Positions 35,287 through 44,283 are shown, counted from the stretch's first letter. The stretch: 64,000 nucleotides of DNA from Hyphomicrobium album (GCF_009708035.1 NZ_WMBQ01000001.1:124001-188000); one strand, 5' to 3'. The notes: generated by a model not told the origin, from the letters alone. Translations and numbers: made by a program.

Positions 35287-36591
35287 ATGCAACGTTTCTT
35301 GAGACGCGTGGCGGTCATCGGCGGGGCGCGCATTCCGTTCTGCCGCTCCAACACCTTCTATGCCGACCTCTCCAATCTCGACCTGATGACGGGAGCGCTC
35401 AACGCGCTCGTCGATCGCTACAACCTGAAGGGCCAGCATATCGACGAGGTCGTCGGCGGCGCCGTCGTCACCCACTCGAAGGACTTCAACCTCACGCGCG
35501 AAGCGGTGCTCGGCACGCGCCTCAAGGCATCGACGCCCGGCATAACGATGATGCAGGCCTGCGGCACCAGCCTGCAGGGCGGCTTGGGCAGCGCGGCGAA
35601 GATCGCCACCGGCGAGATCGAATGCGCCATCGCCGTCGGCTCCGACACGACGTCGGATGCACCCATCGTCGTGTCGAAGAAGCTCGCGCAGCGCCTGGTC
35701 AAGCTCGGCCAGCAGAAGACCTTCATGGACAGGCTCAAGGTGTTCAAGGGCTTCGGCCCGGGCGAGCTGGTGCCGTCGGCCCCTGCCAACGCCGAGCCGC
35801 GCACCGGACTGTCGATGGGCGAGCACGCCGAGCTGATGGCGCAAGAGTGGGGCATCACCCGCGCCGACCAGGACGCCTTCGCGCTGGAAAGCCACCGCAA
35901 GGCGGCGGACGCGTATCGCTCCGGATATATGGATGACCTTGTGACGCCATTCGCCGGCGTATACCGCGACAACAATATCCGGTTGGACGCGACCGCGGAA
36001 AAGCTGGCGACGCTCAAGACCGCCTTCGATAAAACCGAACGCGGCACCCTGACCGCCGCCAACTCGACGCCGCTGACCGACGGCGCCGCCGCGGTGCTGC
36101 TCGCCTCGGAGGAATGGGCGACCAAGCACGGCCTCCCGGTGCAGGCCTACCTCACGTATTCTCAAGCTGCGGCCAACGACTTCGTCGGCGGCGACGGCCT
36201 GCTGATGGCGCCGACGATCGCCGTATCGAAAATGCTCGAGCGTGCCGGCCTCAGGCTCCAGGATTTCGACTACTACGAGATCCACGAGGCGTTCGCGGCG
36301 CAGGTGCTGGCGACGCTGAAGGCCTGGGAAGATCCGGTCTACTGTAAGGAGGTTCTCGGCCGCGCCGAGCCGATGGGCTCCATCGACCGGTCGAAGCTCA
36401 ACGTGCGCGGGTCGTCCATCGCCATGGGGCATCCGTTCGCGGCGACGGGCGCGCGTATTGTGGGCAACCTCGGCAAGCTCCTGTCCGAGAAACATGGCCG
36501 CGGGCTGATTTCGATTTGCACCGCGGGCGGCATGGGTGTCGCCGCCATCATGGAATCGAAGGACGCCGCCGAGTTGCACCAAGCCGCGTAA
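35287..36591 (+). CDS. fadA: Acetyl-CoA C-acyltransferase (3-ketoacyl-CoA thiolase), FadA/FadI type
   Basis: Last beta-oxidation step: thiolytic release of acetyl-CoA. 434 residues with all thiolase active-site motifs: nucleophilic Cys in MMQACGTSLQGG (about 96), DFDYYEIHEAFAAQVL (about 325) with the catalytic His, and the C-terminal acid/base Cys in ICTAGGMGVAAI (about 415). The length and the divergent sequence around the first Cys are closer to FadI/thiolase II forms. The N-terminus MQRFLRRVAVIGGARIPF is family-typical. It follows fadB by 24 bp, forming the hydratase-dehydrogenase/thiolase partner pair. Confidence 0.92.
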   Translation: MQRFLRRVAVIGGARIPFCRSNTFYADLSNLDLMTGALNALVDRYNLKGQHIDEVVGGAVVTHSKDFNLTREAVLGTRLKASTPGITMMQACGTSLQGGLGSAAKIATGEIECAIAVGSDTTSDAPIVVSKKLAQRLVKLGQQKTFMDRLKVFKGFGPGELVPSAPANAEPRTGLSMGEHAELMAQEWGITRADQDAFALESHRKAADAYRSGYMDDLVTPFAGVYRDNNIRLDATAEKLATLKTAFDKTERGTLTAANSTPLTDGAAAVLLASEEWATKHGLPVQAYLTYSQAAANDFVGGDGLLMAPTIAVSKMLERAGLRLQDFDYYEIHEAFAAQVLATLKAWEDPVYCKEVLGRAEPMGSIDRSKLNVRGSSIAMGHPFAATGARIVGNLGKLLSEKHGRGLISICTAGGMGVAAIMESKDAAELHQAA

Positions 36592-36658
36592 CCCCTCGAC
36601 AGGGCCGGGAAGGTATGCGACGCAGCCGGCAAGCAATCGGCAGCGGGGCGCGATCCCT

Positions 36659-37978
36659 ATGGGTAACGGCAAGTCCGACAAGGCGGCGCGGCAGCTCGAG
36701 GCGGCGCGCGCTCTGGCACGCGAGCTTGGCGACAAACTCGACCTCAACGCCTCGCTGCGCCTGTGGGACGGGTCGCTGACGCCGCTGGGCAAGAACGTCA
36801 CCGGCCCGTTCGTCCTGTCGATCGCCGATGCCGGCGTCATCGGCTCGCTCCTGCGCTGGCCGACGCTCGATAACTTCATCCGCCACTACGTCGATAAGGG
36901 CATCGACTTTTCCGGCGGGACGCTCATCGACCTCGGCTCGCAGCTCAACCAGGGCGGGCGCTCGGTGAAGCTCAAAGGCCGCGATGCGCTGAAGCTCATC
37001 GGCAAGCTGTCGCCGTTTCTTCTGGCGCGCTCAGTCGATGCTTACGACGACCAGGGCTTTGCCGGCGAGATTACGGGCCGCAAACGCAAGGTCGCCGACA
37101 ACAAGGACTTCATCCAGTTCCACTACGACCTGTCGAACGACTTCTACGCGCTCTTCCTCGATCCGGAGATGGTCTACTCCTGCGCCTACTACACGGACTG
37201 GAACAACGACGTCGCCCAGGCGCAGCGCGACAAGCTGGAGATGATCTGCCGCAAGCTACGGCTGAAGCCGGGAGACCGCTTTCTCGATATCGGCTGTGGC
37301 TGGGGGGGCCTCATCTGCCACGCGGCCAAGACCTACGGCGTCACCGCGCATGGCATCACGCTGTCGGAGGAGCAGCTCGCCTTCGCCAAGGAGAAGATCA
37401 AGCGCCTCGGGCTCGAGGACAAGGTGACAGTGGAGTTCAAGGACTACTCGATGATGTCGGGGCAGTTCGACAAGATCGCCTCGATCGGCATGTACGAGCA
37501 CATCGGCCTGAAGAACATTCCCGGCTACATGGCCAAGATGCAGTCGCTACTGGCGCAAGACGGCCTGTTCCTCAATCACGCCATCGCGCGGCGCGCACCC
37601 AAGCAGGGCTGGTTCAAGAAAGGGATGCGCCCCGAGCAGAAGGCGATCGCCAAGTACATCTTTCCCGGTGGCGAGCTCGATGACATCGGCCACTCAATTT
37701 TCGCCATGGAGCGTGCCGGCTTCGAGATCCAGGACGTCGAGGCCTGGCGGCTGCACTACGCGCGCACCTGCAAGCTGTGGTGCGAGCGCCTGACCGCGAA
37801 CCGCGAAGCGGCGCTGAAGTACGTCAGCGAGGAGAAGTATCGCATCTGGGTCGCGTATCTCGCCGGCGTCTCGTTGGCGTTCTCGCGCGGTACGCTGCGC
37901 ATCTTCCAGACGCTGGTGTCGAAGAATGCCAAGCGTCCGCCGGCCATCCCGCCGACGCGCGCCGACCTCTATCGCTAG
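36659..37978 (+). CDS. Cyclopropane-fatty-acyl-phospholipid synthase family methyltransferase
   Basis: SAM-dependent enzyme that adds a methylene bridge to unsaturated acyl chains in membrane phospholipids. 439 residues from ATG 36659. An N-terminal lipid-binding part (about 1-150) leads to the conserved HYDLSNDFYALFLDPEMVYSCAYY (about 158-181), then the SAM motif FLDIGCGWGG (about 214), VTAHGITLSEEQ, and the active-site SIGMYEHIG segment (about 278-286). FNHAIAR-like and PGGELD motifs near 350 complete the family. It lies 67 bp after fadA and may be the last gene of that transcript. The frame open upstream to 36536 overlaps fadA and is not used. Confidence 0.9.
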   Translation: MGNGKSDKAARQLEAARALARELGDKLDLNASLRLWDGSLTPLGKNVTGPFVLSIADAGVIGSLLRWPTLDNFIRHYVDKGIDFSGGTLIDLGSQLNQGGRSVKLKGRDALKLIGKLSPFLLARSVDAYDDQGFAGEITGRKRKVADNKDFIQFHYDLSNDFYALFLDPEMVYSCAYYTDWNNDVAQAQRDKLEMICRKLRLKPGDRFLDIGCGWGGLICHAAKTYGVTAHGITLSEEQLAFAKEKIKRLGLEDKVTVEFKDYSMMSGQFDKIASIGMYEHIGLKNIPGYMAKMQSLLAQDGLFLNHAIARRAPKQGWFKKGMRPEQKAIAKYIFPGGELDDIGHSIFAMERAGFEIQDVEAWRLHYARTCKLWCERLTANREAALKYVSEEKYRIWVAYLAGVSLAFSRGTLRIFQTLVSKNAKRPPAIPPTRADLYR

Positions 37979-38018
37979 GCTGGCTTCGGGCGCCATGCCA
38001 GTGCGTGCCGCTCATTCT

Positions 38019-38108
38019 GGGTGAGGGGTCTGGACCGCTTCGTCCCGCAACCCCTCACCCGCCGCCCGATGCAGGCATCTCGCGTCGACCTCTCCCAATG
38101 GGAGAGGT
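38019..38108. repeat. Two adjacent intergenic palindromes
   Basis: First: arms GGGTGAGGGGT (38019-38029) and ACCCCTCACCC (38050-38060), 11 bp, no mismatch. Second: ACCTCTCCC (38088-38096) and GGGAGAGGT (38100-38108) around AAT. These look like the REP-like palindromes common between genes in Hyphomicrobiales. They sit just before copy B of the dispersed repeat and may act as terminators for the fad-cfa transcript. Confidence 0.7.
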
Positions 38109-38127
38109 TAGTGCGTGCGTTCTCGGT

Positions 38128-38545
38128 CTCGCGGGCCAATGGCCCCGAGGCATGTCAAAGAGCGAGGGAGCGCGGGCGCCGAATGACCGCCATCCTAGTT
38201 ACAAGTCCGGCGACCTTTCGGCGCCCGCGTCGGTGCGCTGCCGTGCCGAGGGTGCTATGCACGTCGTCAGCGACCGTCCGATCCCACCCTGCCGCGTCCA
38301 CCGCCGGGCTCTAGCGTTCGGGATCGTCGGGCGACTGCGCTCGTAACGCGTGAGCGCCGCTGCCGGAGGGCGTCCGTACAGTTTGTTGCCATTCTGCACA
38401 GCCTCGGTCCGCGACCCCGGATTTGAGAGGACGAGCTATCCTCGCGACACGCGTGCGAACGGAAAGAACACGCGGGCCTCGTCCGGGTCACCGGCCCTGC
38501 CCCGCTTCAGACGCTCAGACGGGCAAGGTGAGGGGAGTATGGGGG
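38128..38545 (+). repeat. Dispersed structured repeat, copy B (plus orientation)
   Basis: Inverted relative to copy A (11668-12247), sharing the start (CTCGCGGGCCAATGGCC), the ATGTCAAAGAGC block, the hairpin, and the end (GAGTATGGGG). Copy B lacks about 140 bp present in copy A, the break lying next to short TCAAAG repeats, as after a slippage deletion. Like copy A, it lies in the sense direction after the stop of a membrane-linked gene (here the cyclopropane synthase). Open frames through it are fragmentary. Confidence 0.75.
38171..38229 (+). ncRNA. Conserved long hairpin inside repeat copy B
   Basis: Arms CGCGGGCGCCGAA (38171-38183) and TTCGGCGCCCGCG (38217-38229) around a 33-base loop. 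The 59 bases differ from copy A at one loop position only. A structured RNA or a recombination/transposition signal are both possible. Confidence 0.4.
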
Positions 38546-38673
38546 ACGTTTTGAAAGCGGGTATAAACTCCGCATTGATCCGAGGCGGCGTTCGAACCTC
38601 TACCAAACCCGTTGCCGAATTTCGGATGTCCTTCCATTGTAGGCGGCGAAATTGCAGGGTCGGGACGCGGTTC

Positions 38674-39057
38674 ATGAAGTACATTGCACTGGTTGCCATT
38701 ATCACTCTTCTGGCTCTTGAACTGTCCGGCTCGATCCCGGACTCGAGCGTCGGTGGTCCGATGACCATCGCGATCGTCATTTTCGCCACCGCATTCGCCG
38801 TCGGGATCCGCGATGCATGGCTGCACAACCGGGGCGTACTCGGTTGGATCGTGAGCATCATCGCGTCGTTCGTCGGTATGCTTGTCGCCGCCCAGATAGG
38901 CGGAATGATTTTCGTCACGATACAAGGGCTGCTGGGTATAGGCGGGGCGCTCGCGCAGTCGAAACATCCCCTGCTTTACGTGTCGCTGGCCGGCATGGTG
39001 CTCATCTCGATGCTGGGGTCGTGGCTCGCGCTGCGGATCGTCGACCGGCTGCGCTGA
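38674..39057 (+). CDS. Small multi-pass membrane protein (127 aa)
   Basis: Unknown function. From ATG 38674 the protein has four hydrophobic helices (about 1-16, 28-46, 54-80, 100-122) with short loops (SIPDSSVGG, RDAWLHNRG, AQSKHP) and ends LRIVDRLR. A longer frame back to 38350 runs through repeat copy B and is not protein-like. Preceded by AGGGTCGGGA. No family recognised. Confidence 0.6.
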   Translation: MKYIALVAIITLLALELSGSIPDSSVGGPMTIAIVIFATAFAVGIRDAWLHNRGVLGWIVSIIASFVGMLVAAQIGGMIFVTIQGLLGIGGALAQSKHPLLYVSLAGMVLISMLGSWLALRIVDRLR

Positions 39058-39219
39058 GTGTCCTCTAGCGGGACTGACCGTGAGCGAGACGCTGGCGCGT
39101 TGCATCGACGTGACGCGCCGACATTATTTTTGCGCAATCTTGCGGCAATGTGATTTTCGAGGCGTGCAGCGTTGACGAATTGCGGGGGAAGGCAATCATC
39201 AACGGAAGGGGGAACGCCC

Positions 39220-39507
39220 ATGCCGCTCACACGGGCTGCGATACCGGCTGTCCAAGACACCTATAAAGGCATCGTTCGCTTCGTCATGCGAGACGGAGCC
39301 AAACGCGTGAATGTCGTTGTATCCAATGCGGCGCTCGACGATCTCGATTACGTCGCCCGCGCGGATTGCTCCTACTTCCATCGCTTCAAGGAGCACCGTC
39401 TGCACTTCGAGACGATCGCCAGTCACAAGTACGACAAGGGCTACGTCGAGGTCGACGGCACGGTCTGCATCAAATCGATGGATCTGCCTTTGATCGGCTC
39501 CGACTAA
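39220..39507 (+). CDS. DUF1488-like small protein (95 aa)
   Basis: Soluble protein of unknown function. Start ATG 39220 follows GGAAGGGGGAAC. The pattern GIVRFVMRDGAKRVNVVVSNAALDDL resembles DUF1488 (a strand, a D-G turn, then V-x-V-S-x-x-A-L-x-D). The middle contains FHRFKEHRLHFETIASHKY and the end is a short beta pair. It ends 18 bp before a perfect palindrome shared with the convergent fadD. Confidence 0.6.
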   Translation: MPLTRAAIPAVQDTYKGIVRFVMRDGAKRVNVVVSNAALDDLDYVARADCSYFHRFKEHRLHFETIASHKYDKGYVEVDGTVCIKSMDLPLIGSD

Positions 39508-39525
39508 GGGTCCGGCGCGCCCAGC

Positions 39526-39551
39526 CTGCCTAGCCTGTCCAGGCTAGGCAG
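39526..39551. terminator. Perfect palindrome across the fadD stop codon
   Basis: 12-bp arms CTGCCTAGCCTG and CAGGCTAGGCAG around TC. The right arm contains the fadD stop codon (39544-39546). It lies in the convergent gap and would form a stem in either transcript; T-runs are absent. Confidence 0.55.
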
Positions 39552-41271
39552 TGCCCTTGGCGGCCTCCTCGGCCTTGAGCTCCTTCTTCGACAGCTTGCC
39601 GATCATCGTCTTCGGCAGCTCGTCGCGGAACTCGATCGCCGACGGCATCTCGATCTTGGAGATGCGCACCGCCAGGTGCTCGCACAGCTCCGGCACGGTA
39701 ACGCTCATGCCGGGCTTCAGGCGCACGAAGGCCTTCGGCGCTTCGCCGCGCTTCTTGTCCTTGATGCCGATGACCGTCACCTCGGCCACGGAGGGGTGCT
39801 CGTAGATCGCCTCCTCGATGCGGCGCGGGTAGACGTTGAAACCGGACGAGATGATGAGGTCCTTGATGCGGTCCTCGATGAAGAAGAAACCCTGCTCGTC
39901 CATGCGGGCGACGTCGCCCGTGCGCAGGAACCCGTCGACCATCTGCTCGGCTGTTTCCTGCGGGCGCTTGTAGTAGCCGAGCATGACCTGCGGGCCGCTG
40001 ATGCAGATCTCGCCCTTTTCGCCGACCGGAACCTCCTTGGTGGGGTCGCCCAGGTCGCGCAGCGAGATGACGGTGCCTGGGAGGGGCATGCCTATCGAGC
40101 CTGGCTTCACCGGGCCTTCCAGCGGATTGCAGGTGACGACGGGCGAGCTTTCCGACAACCCATAGCCTTCGACCACCTTGCAGCCCGTGACCGCCTCGAA
40201 ACGCTGCTTCACCTCGATGGGCAGCGCGGCGCCGCCCGACAGGCAGAATTTCAGCGACGACAGATCGAAGTCGCCGATCTTGGGGTGGTTCATAATGGCG
40301 TTGAACAGGGTCGGCACGCCCGGCATGATCGTCGGCTTGGTCTTGTCGATGAGCTTCAGCGCATCGTCGAGGGCGAAGCGCGGCATGATGATGATCTCGG
40401 CCGCGTGGGCGATGCCGAGGTTCATCACGACGGTGAGCGCGAAGACATGGAAGAACGGCAGCACGCCGAGCACCCGCTCGACGCCGTCGGCGAGATCGGG
40501 AGAGGAGGCGCCCACCTGCTGCACGTTCACATAAACATTGGCGTGCGTGAGCATGGCGCCCTTGGGCGTCCCGGTGGTGCCACCGGTATACTGCAGCACC
40601 GCCACGTCCCTCATGGGATCGATGGCGACCGGCTCGGGGTGACCCTCGCCGGCCATGACCTCGGCTTCCAGCACGATCTTGTCGCGCGAGGCTGACTGCA
40701 GCGGCCTCGCCAGCTCCTTGGAGCGAAACAGGCGGAACAGCGCCGCCTTGGTCACGGGGAGGAGCGGCGGGAAGGGGGCGACGATGGCGCGCTTGAGGCA
40801 GCCGGCCTGCAGCAGGGCGTCGACCTTGTCGAACAGCACCTTCAGGTCGAGCGTCACCATCAGCTCGGTGTCGCTGTCCTTCACCTGCTGGGTCAGCTCG
40901 GCGACGGTATAGAGTGGGTTGAAATTGACGATGGTGCCGCCGGCCTTCAGCACCGCAAAGAAGAAGACGATGAAGGTGGGGGAGTTGGGCAGGAACAGGC
41001 CGACCTTTGTGCCCTTCTTGACCCCAAGCCTCTGCAACCCCAGCGTAGCCCTGTCGACCTGCGCGCCGATCTCCGAATAGGTGAGGGTCCTGCCCAGAAA
41101 GTTGGTGCAGTTGAGGTGGCCAAACCGGGCCACCGCATCGTCCAGCAGCCGGTACAATGGCGCGACTTTAAGAGGCATGTGCCAATCGACGCCGCGCGGG
41201 TAGTGATCGAGCCAGGCCATAGCCGGCTGCGACGCGTTGGCCGGCGGCCTGGTAAGAACCATCGTCGCCAT
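39544..41271 (-). CDS. fadD: Long-chain-fatty-acid--CoA ligase
   Basis: AMP-forming acyl-CoA synthetase of 575 residues that activates fatty acids for the beta-oxidation enzymes encoded just upstream. Adenylation motifs are present: LQYTGGTTGTPKGAMLTHAN (about 216-235, the P-loop), GYGLSESSPV (about 344-353), and the hinge region LRTGDVARMDEQGFFFIEDRIKD leading to PRRIEEAIYEHPSVAEV. The C-terminal Lys that attacks in adenylation is in DELPKTMIGKLSKKEL. The N-terminus MATMVLTRPP fits a GATCGAGGATGGCG context. A 400-bp divergent region separates it from the acyl carrier protein gene. Confidence 0.92.
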   Translation of the reverse strand: MATMVLTRPPANASQPAMAWLDHYPRGVDWHMPLKVAPLYRLLDDAVARFGHLNCTNFLGRTLTYSEIGAQVDRATLGLQRLGVKKGTKVGLFLPNSPTFIVFFFAVLKAGGTIVNFNPLYTVAELTQQVKDSDTELMVTLDLKVLFDKVDALLQAGCLKRAIVAPFPPLLPVTKAALFRLFRSKELARPLQSASRDKIVLEAEVMAGEGHPEPVAIDPMRDVAVLQYTGGTTGTPKGAMLTHANVYVNVQQVGASSPDLADGVERVLGVLPFFHVFALTVVMNLGIAHAAEIIIMPRFALDDALKLIDKTKPTIMPGVPTLFNAIMNHPKIGDFDLSSLKFCLSGGAALPIEVKQRFEAVTGCKVVEGYGLSESSPVVTCNPLEGPVKPGSIGMPLPGTVISLRDLGDPTKEVPVGEKGEICISGPQVMLGYYKRPQETAEQMVDGFLRTGDVARMDEQGFFFIEDRIKDLIISSGFNVYPRRIEEAIYEHPSVAEVTVIGIKDKKRGEAPKAFVRLKPGMSVTVPELCEHLAVRISKIEMPSAIEFRDELPKTMIGKLSKKELKAEEAAKGTA

Positions 41272-41672
41272 CCTCGATCGTCTCCCCGGCTAAGCCTTTC
41301 AGAGCAGTGTAGCTGGGAGGCTGTTGCCGGACAGTTGCGGGCCCCTCCTGCAAATGCAAACAGGGTCTTGAAATCCGCCTTGTTATTGAACACGTTTTCG
41401 ACGCGTCGGCCAAGGGCGGCGAGGCTAAGACCGGGGAAAAGCGCAACGGTTGTGAAGAGGTTTTACTGTACCGTACAAGACAGCAGGCGCGTAGGAACCA
41501 CGCTATGCGGAGTGCTGGCCGGCCGCTCGGGTTGGCTAGGGCCCTTCGGCTAGACTTGCTGGGCGTTTAAGGATATGTGACGCCACAGCTTGTTGTGCTA
41601 ATGGGCTTGCACTAGTTAGGAACGAAGTAATACGGGCCCCAGGCTTCAGTGGAGCGGGGGTGGGAGACTGAT
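41272..41672. other. Divergent promoter region between fadD and the acyl carrier protein gene
   Basis: About 400 bp without a gene. A short perfect palindrome TGTAC-C-GTACA at 41467-41477 is the main feature and may be an operator. A long Arg-rich open frame across the region is a shadow. Confidence 0.4.
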
Positions 41673-41945
41673 ATGGACGAAGTTGGCACCAAGATCGTCG
41701 AGATCCTGAAGAAGCACATGAAGGAGCCGCGCGACGACATCTCGCTGTCGACGCCGCTTACGGATCTCAAGATTGAGTCCCTCGATCTTGCAATGATCGT
41801 TTTTGATATCGAAGACACGTTTGGCATCGAAATTCCTTACAACGCGAACGAAGACGTCGAAGACTTCAAGACCGTCGGCTCGGTTGTCGATCGCGTTAAG
41901 GACTTGATGGCCAAGGGTCCCGCGGCCGCCGGCGCCAAGGCTTGA
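41673..41945 (+). CDS. Specialised acyl carrier protein
   Basis: 90-residue ACP carrying acyl chains on a phosphopantetheine arm. The modified Ser is Ser36 in DLKIESLDLAMIVFDIEDTFGIEIP; the usual D-S-L reads E-S-L, as in some dedicated ACPs (NodF- and AcpXL-like) rather than the housekeeping AcpP. The Ala-rich tail PAAAGAKA is short. ATG 41673 is preceded by GGGAGACTGAT. It lies 135 bp upstream of a ketosynthase on the same strand, so the pair likely builds a special acyl chain. Confidence 0.88.
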   Translation: MDEVGTKIVEILKKHMKEPRDDISLSTPLTDLKIESLDLAMIVFDIEDTFGIEIPYNANEDVEDFKTVGSVVDRVKDLMAKGPAAAGAKA

Positions 41946-42080
41946 TAACGAACGGCACCAGGGCGCCTTCACTGCGCGCCCGGGCCACTCTCGCGAGCTC
42001 CCCCCAGCAAGACAATTGCCGGCTCGCAAGTTAGCTTATGTCGCGGCGCGGCTGCGCCGCTCACAACCGGCAGGTATCAG

Positions 42081-43325
42081 ATGGCAGACGCGAACGGCGC
42101 ACGCCGCGTCGTGGTGACCGGGATGGGTGTCGTCACGCCGATCGGTCTCAACGTTCCTGAGTTCTGGGCGTCGATGCAGGCCAGCAAGTGCGGGGTCAGC
42201 GAGCTCGGCGGCTTCCCGCTCGAGGACCTCAAGATCCTCATCGCGGCGCAGATCAAGAACTTCGATCCCAAGGTGCGGTTGAAGCACTTCCAGCGCGACA
42301 AGCTGGTGATGCATGCCGACCGCTATTCCTGGTTCGCCGCCGCGGCTGCCGACGAGGCGATGCGGCAATCGGGTCTCGAAATACCCGTCGCCAACCCTTA
42401 CCGCGCCGCCTGCATCATCGGGTCGGGCGCCGGCGGTCTCGTCACCTTCGAGCAGTCCTACCGGGCGTTGTTCCTGGAGGGCAAGCGCGCCACCCATCCA
42501 TTGACGCTGCTGCGCATCATCGGCTCCTCCGCCAGCGCGCACGTCGGCATCGAGTTCGGCGTGAAGGGACCGACCTTCGCGACCTGCAGCGCCTGCTCGA
42601 CGGCGACGCACGCGATCGGCATCGCCCGCGACTACATCAAGAACGGCATGGTCGACGTCGCCATCGCCGGCGCTTCGGAATCGGTCATCACCTACGGGAC
42701 CATGAAGGCCTGGCAGGCGTTGCACGTTCTGTCGCCCGAAGGCTGCTTCCCGTTCTCCAAGAAGCGCAACGGCACCGTGCTGGGCGAAGGCGCCGGGATT
42801 CTCGTCATGGAATCTCTCGAGCACGCGCAGGCGCGCGGCGCCAAGATCCTCGCCGAGATCGTCGGCTACGGCATGTCCTCCGACGCCAAGGACATGGTCA
42901 ACCCCGACATCGAGGGGCCCAAGGAAGCCATGCGCATGGCGCTCGACGACGCGCAACTCTCGCCTTCCGATATCCAATATCTCAACGCCCACGGCACCGC
43001 GACGACCATCAACGACGCCAACGAGACGAATGCCATCAAGGAGGTCTTTGGCAACCACGCCAAGAACCTCGCGATCTCCTCGACCAAGTCGATGACCGGC
43101 CATCCGCTCGGCGCCGGCGGTAGCATAGAGGCCGTGGCCTGCATCAAGGCGATGAACGAGAATTGGGTGCCGCCGACGATCGGTCTCGACGAGCCCGATC
43201 CGGAGTGCGATCTCGATTACATCCCCAACGTCGGCCGCAAGCAGGACGTCACCTACGCGATGTCGAACTCCTTCGCTTTCGGTGGTCTCAACGCGGTGCT
43301 GGTGTTTGGGCCGCCGCCGGCTTGA
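42081..43325 (+). CDS. Beta-ketoacyl-ACP synthase (KAS II/FabF-like)
   Basis: Condensing enzyme of 414 residues. The nucleophile is Cys172 in [13 protein letters not shown]; the two catalytic His are in [14 protein letters not shown] (about 304) and [11 protein letters not shown] (about 341). The C-terminal [15 protein letters not shown] is the usual KAS end. Paired with the adjacent dedicated ACP and not with fabD/fabG, it resembles the nodFE and acpXL-fabF arrangements in which a second ketosynthase elongates an acyl chain for lipid A or a signal lipid. Which product is made here is unknown. The start ATG 42081 gives a typical [13 protein letters not shown] opening. Confidence 0.9.
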   Translation: MADANGARRVVVTGMGVVTPIGLNVPEFWASMQASKCGVSELGGFPLEDLKILIAAQIKNFDPKVRLKHFQRDKLVMHADRYSWFAAAAADEAMRQSGLEIPVANPYRAACIIGSGAGGLVTFEQSYRALFLEGKRATHPLTLLRIIGSSASAHVGIEFGVKGPTFATCSACSTATHAIGIARDYIKNGMVDVAIAGASESVITYGTMKAWQALHVLSPEGCFPFSKKRNGTVLGEGAGILVMESLEHAQARGAKILAEIVGYGMSSDAKDMVNPDIEGPKEAMRMALDDAQLSPSDIQYLNAHGTATTINDANETNAIKEVFGNHAKNLAISSTKSMTGHPLGAGGSIEAVACIKAMNENWVPPTIGLDEPDPECDLDYIPNVGRKQDVTYAMSNSFAFGGLNAVLVFGPPPA

Positions 43326-43619
43326 CGCAGGAGGGTGTGACGCGCCGGCAACCCTGAGCGCACGTTGCGCCGTCGGCGTGGCGCATTTGCCAATCGTGCC
43401 ATTTGCACAAAAACACCGTCTTCGCTGTAACCGCGCCACATTTATGAGGCGCGTTAAGCACATAGCCCCCTGCGGCTGCTGCGATCAGGTGGGGATACTT
43501 TGCGTCTGCAACCGGGCGTGGCAGCAGCGGCTTCCCTCTCGGGTATTGATGACGGTCCGTCACAATGAGAGAGTGTAACCAACGGCAGCGTGAAGACTGA
43601 CCGGCTTGGGAGGCGCTGG
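43326..43619. other. Intergenic, no gene seen
   Basis: 294 bp between the ketosynthase and cyclophilin-like genes. No clear terminator; only short shadow frames. Confidence 0.3.
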
Positions 43620-44006
43620 ATGCGCGAGATCGTAATCCGTGCAGGCAAGGTGGCCATACGCGCGCGGCTGCTCGAGACCCCGACCGCCGAACGCATCTGG
43701 GCGGCGTTGCCGATCCATGCGGAAGCCAAGATGTGGGGCCGCGAGGTCTACTTCAACGCGCCGGTCAGCTCCGATCCCGAGCCCGGCGCGCGCGACGTGA
43801 TCAACGCCGGCGAGATTGCTTTCTGGCCCGACGGAGACGCCATCGCCATCGGCTTCGGGCCGACGCCGATGTCGCGGCGCGGGGAAATTCGCATGGCGAG
43901 TCCGTGCAATATCTGGGCTATGGCGCTGGACGACGTCGGCCGCCTGAAATCTGTGCACGCCGGCGAAGGCATCTCGATCGTCGACGCCAACGGGCACGAC
44001 GCCTGA
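43620..44006 (+). CDS. Cyclophilin-like fold protein
   Basis: 128 residues from ATG 43620 (GGGAGGCGCTGG upstream), resembling the small cyclophilin-like family. Markers are the opening REIVIRAGKVAIRARLLETPTAERIWAALPI, the strand-turn KMWGREVYFNAPV, and GEIAFWPDGDAIAIGFGPTPMS. Peptidyl-prolyl isomerase activity is not assured, since the cyclophilin active-site Arg context is not evident. An in-frame GTG at 43590 would add ten residues. Function unknown; it appears to stand alone. Confidence 0.75.
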   Translation: MREIVIRAGKVAIRARLLETPTAERIWAALPIHAEAKMWGREVYFNAPVSSDPEPGARDVINAGEIAFWPDGDAIAIGFGPTPMSRRGEIRMASPCNIWAMALDDVGRLKSVHAGEGISIVDANGHDA

Positions 44007-44130
44007 CGACTCGCCGCTTCTGCGCACGTCTTGCCGGAACTAATCGCCTCGACGACCGATTGAGACTCCGCTGGACCCCAGTATGCTGGGAGCATGTGAG
44101 GATCGCGGCTCCGCGCGAGGAGGCGAGGCG

Positions 44131-44268
44131 ATGGATCTGCTGATGCGTCTCGTGGTGGGTGTGGCAGCCGCCTGGATCGTTCCCGATCCTGCGCCGCAGC
44201 AAGGCCACTCCTCCGGCTACGAAGAGCACGTGAGCGGCACCCGCGCCAACCTGCGCATTGTTCGCTGA
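44131..44268 (+). CDS. Small protein with one hydrophobic helix (45 aa)
   Basis: ATG 44131 follows GGAGGCGAGG. The product opens with a hydrophobic helix (DLLMRLVVGVAAAWIV) and ends in a polar tail (GYEEHVSGTRANLRIVR). Good ribosome site and sensible composition support it, but it is short and has no known family. Confidence 0.4.
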   Translation: MDLLMRLVVGVAAAWIVPDPAPQQGHSSGYEEHVSGTRANLRIVR

Positions 44269-44283
44269 GCGCATAGTTCGGTT

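Noticed and set aside
33940-36879. 979-codon open frame opposite fadB/fadA
   Set aside because: Spans several solid plus-strand genes; a GC-rich antisense artefact.
38019-38108. Possible CRISPR or tandem array in the intergenic palindromes
   Set aside because: Only two unlike palindromes, no regular repeat-spacer spacing; no CRISPR array was seen anywhere in the window.
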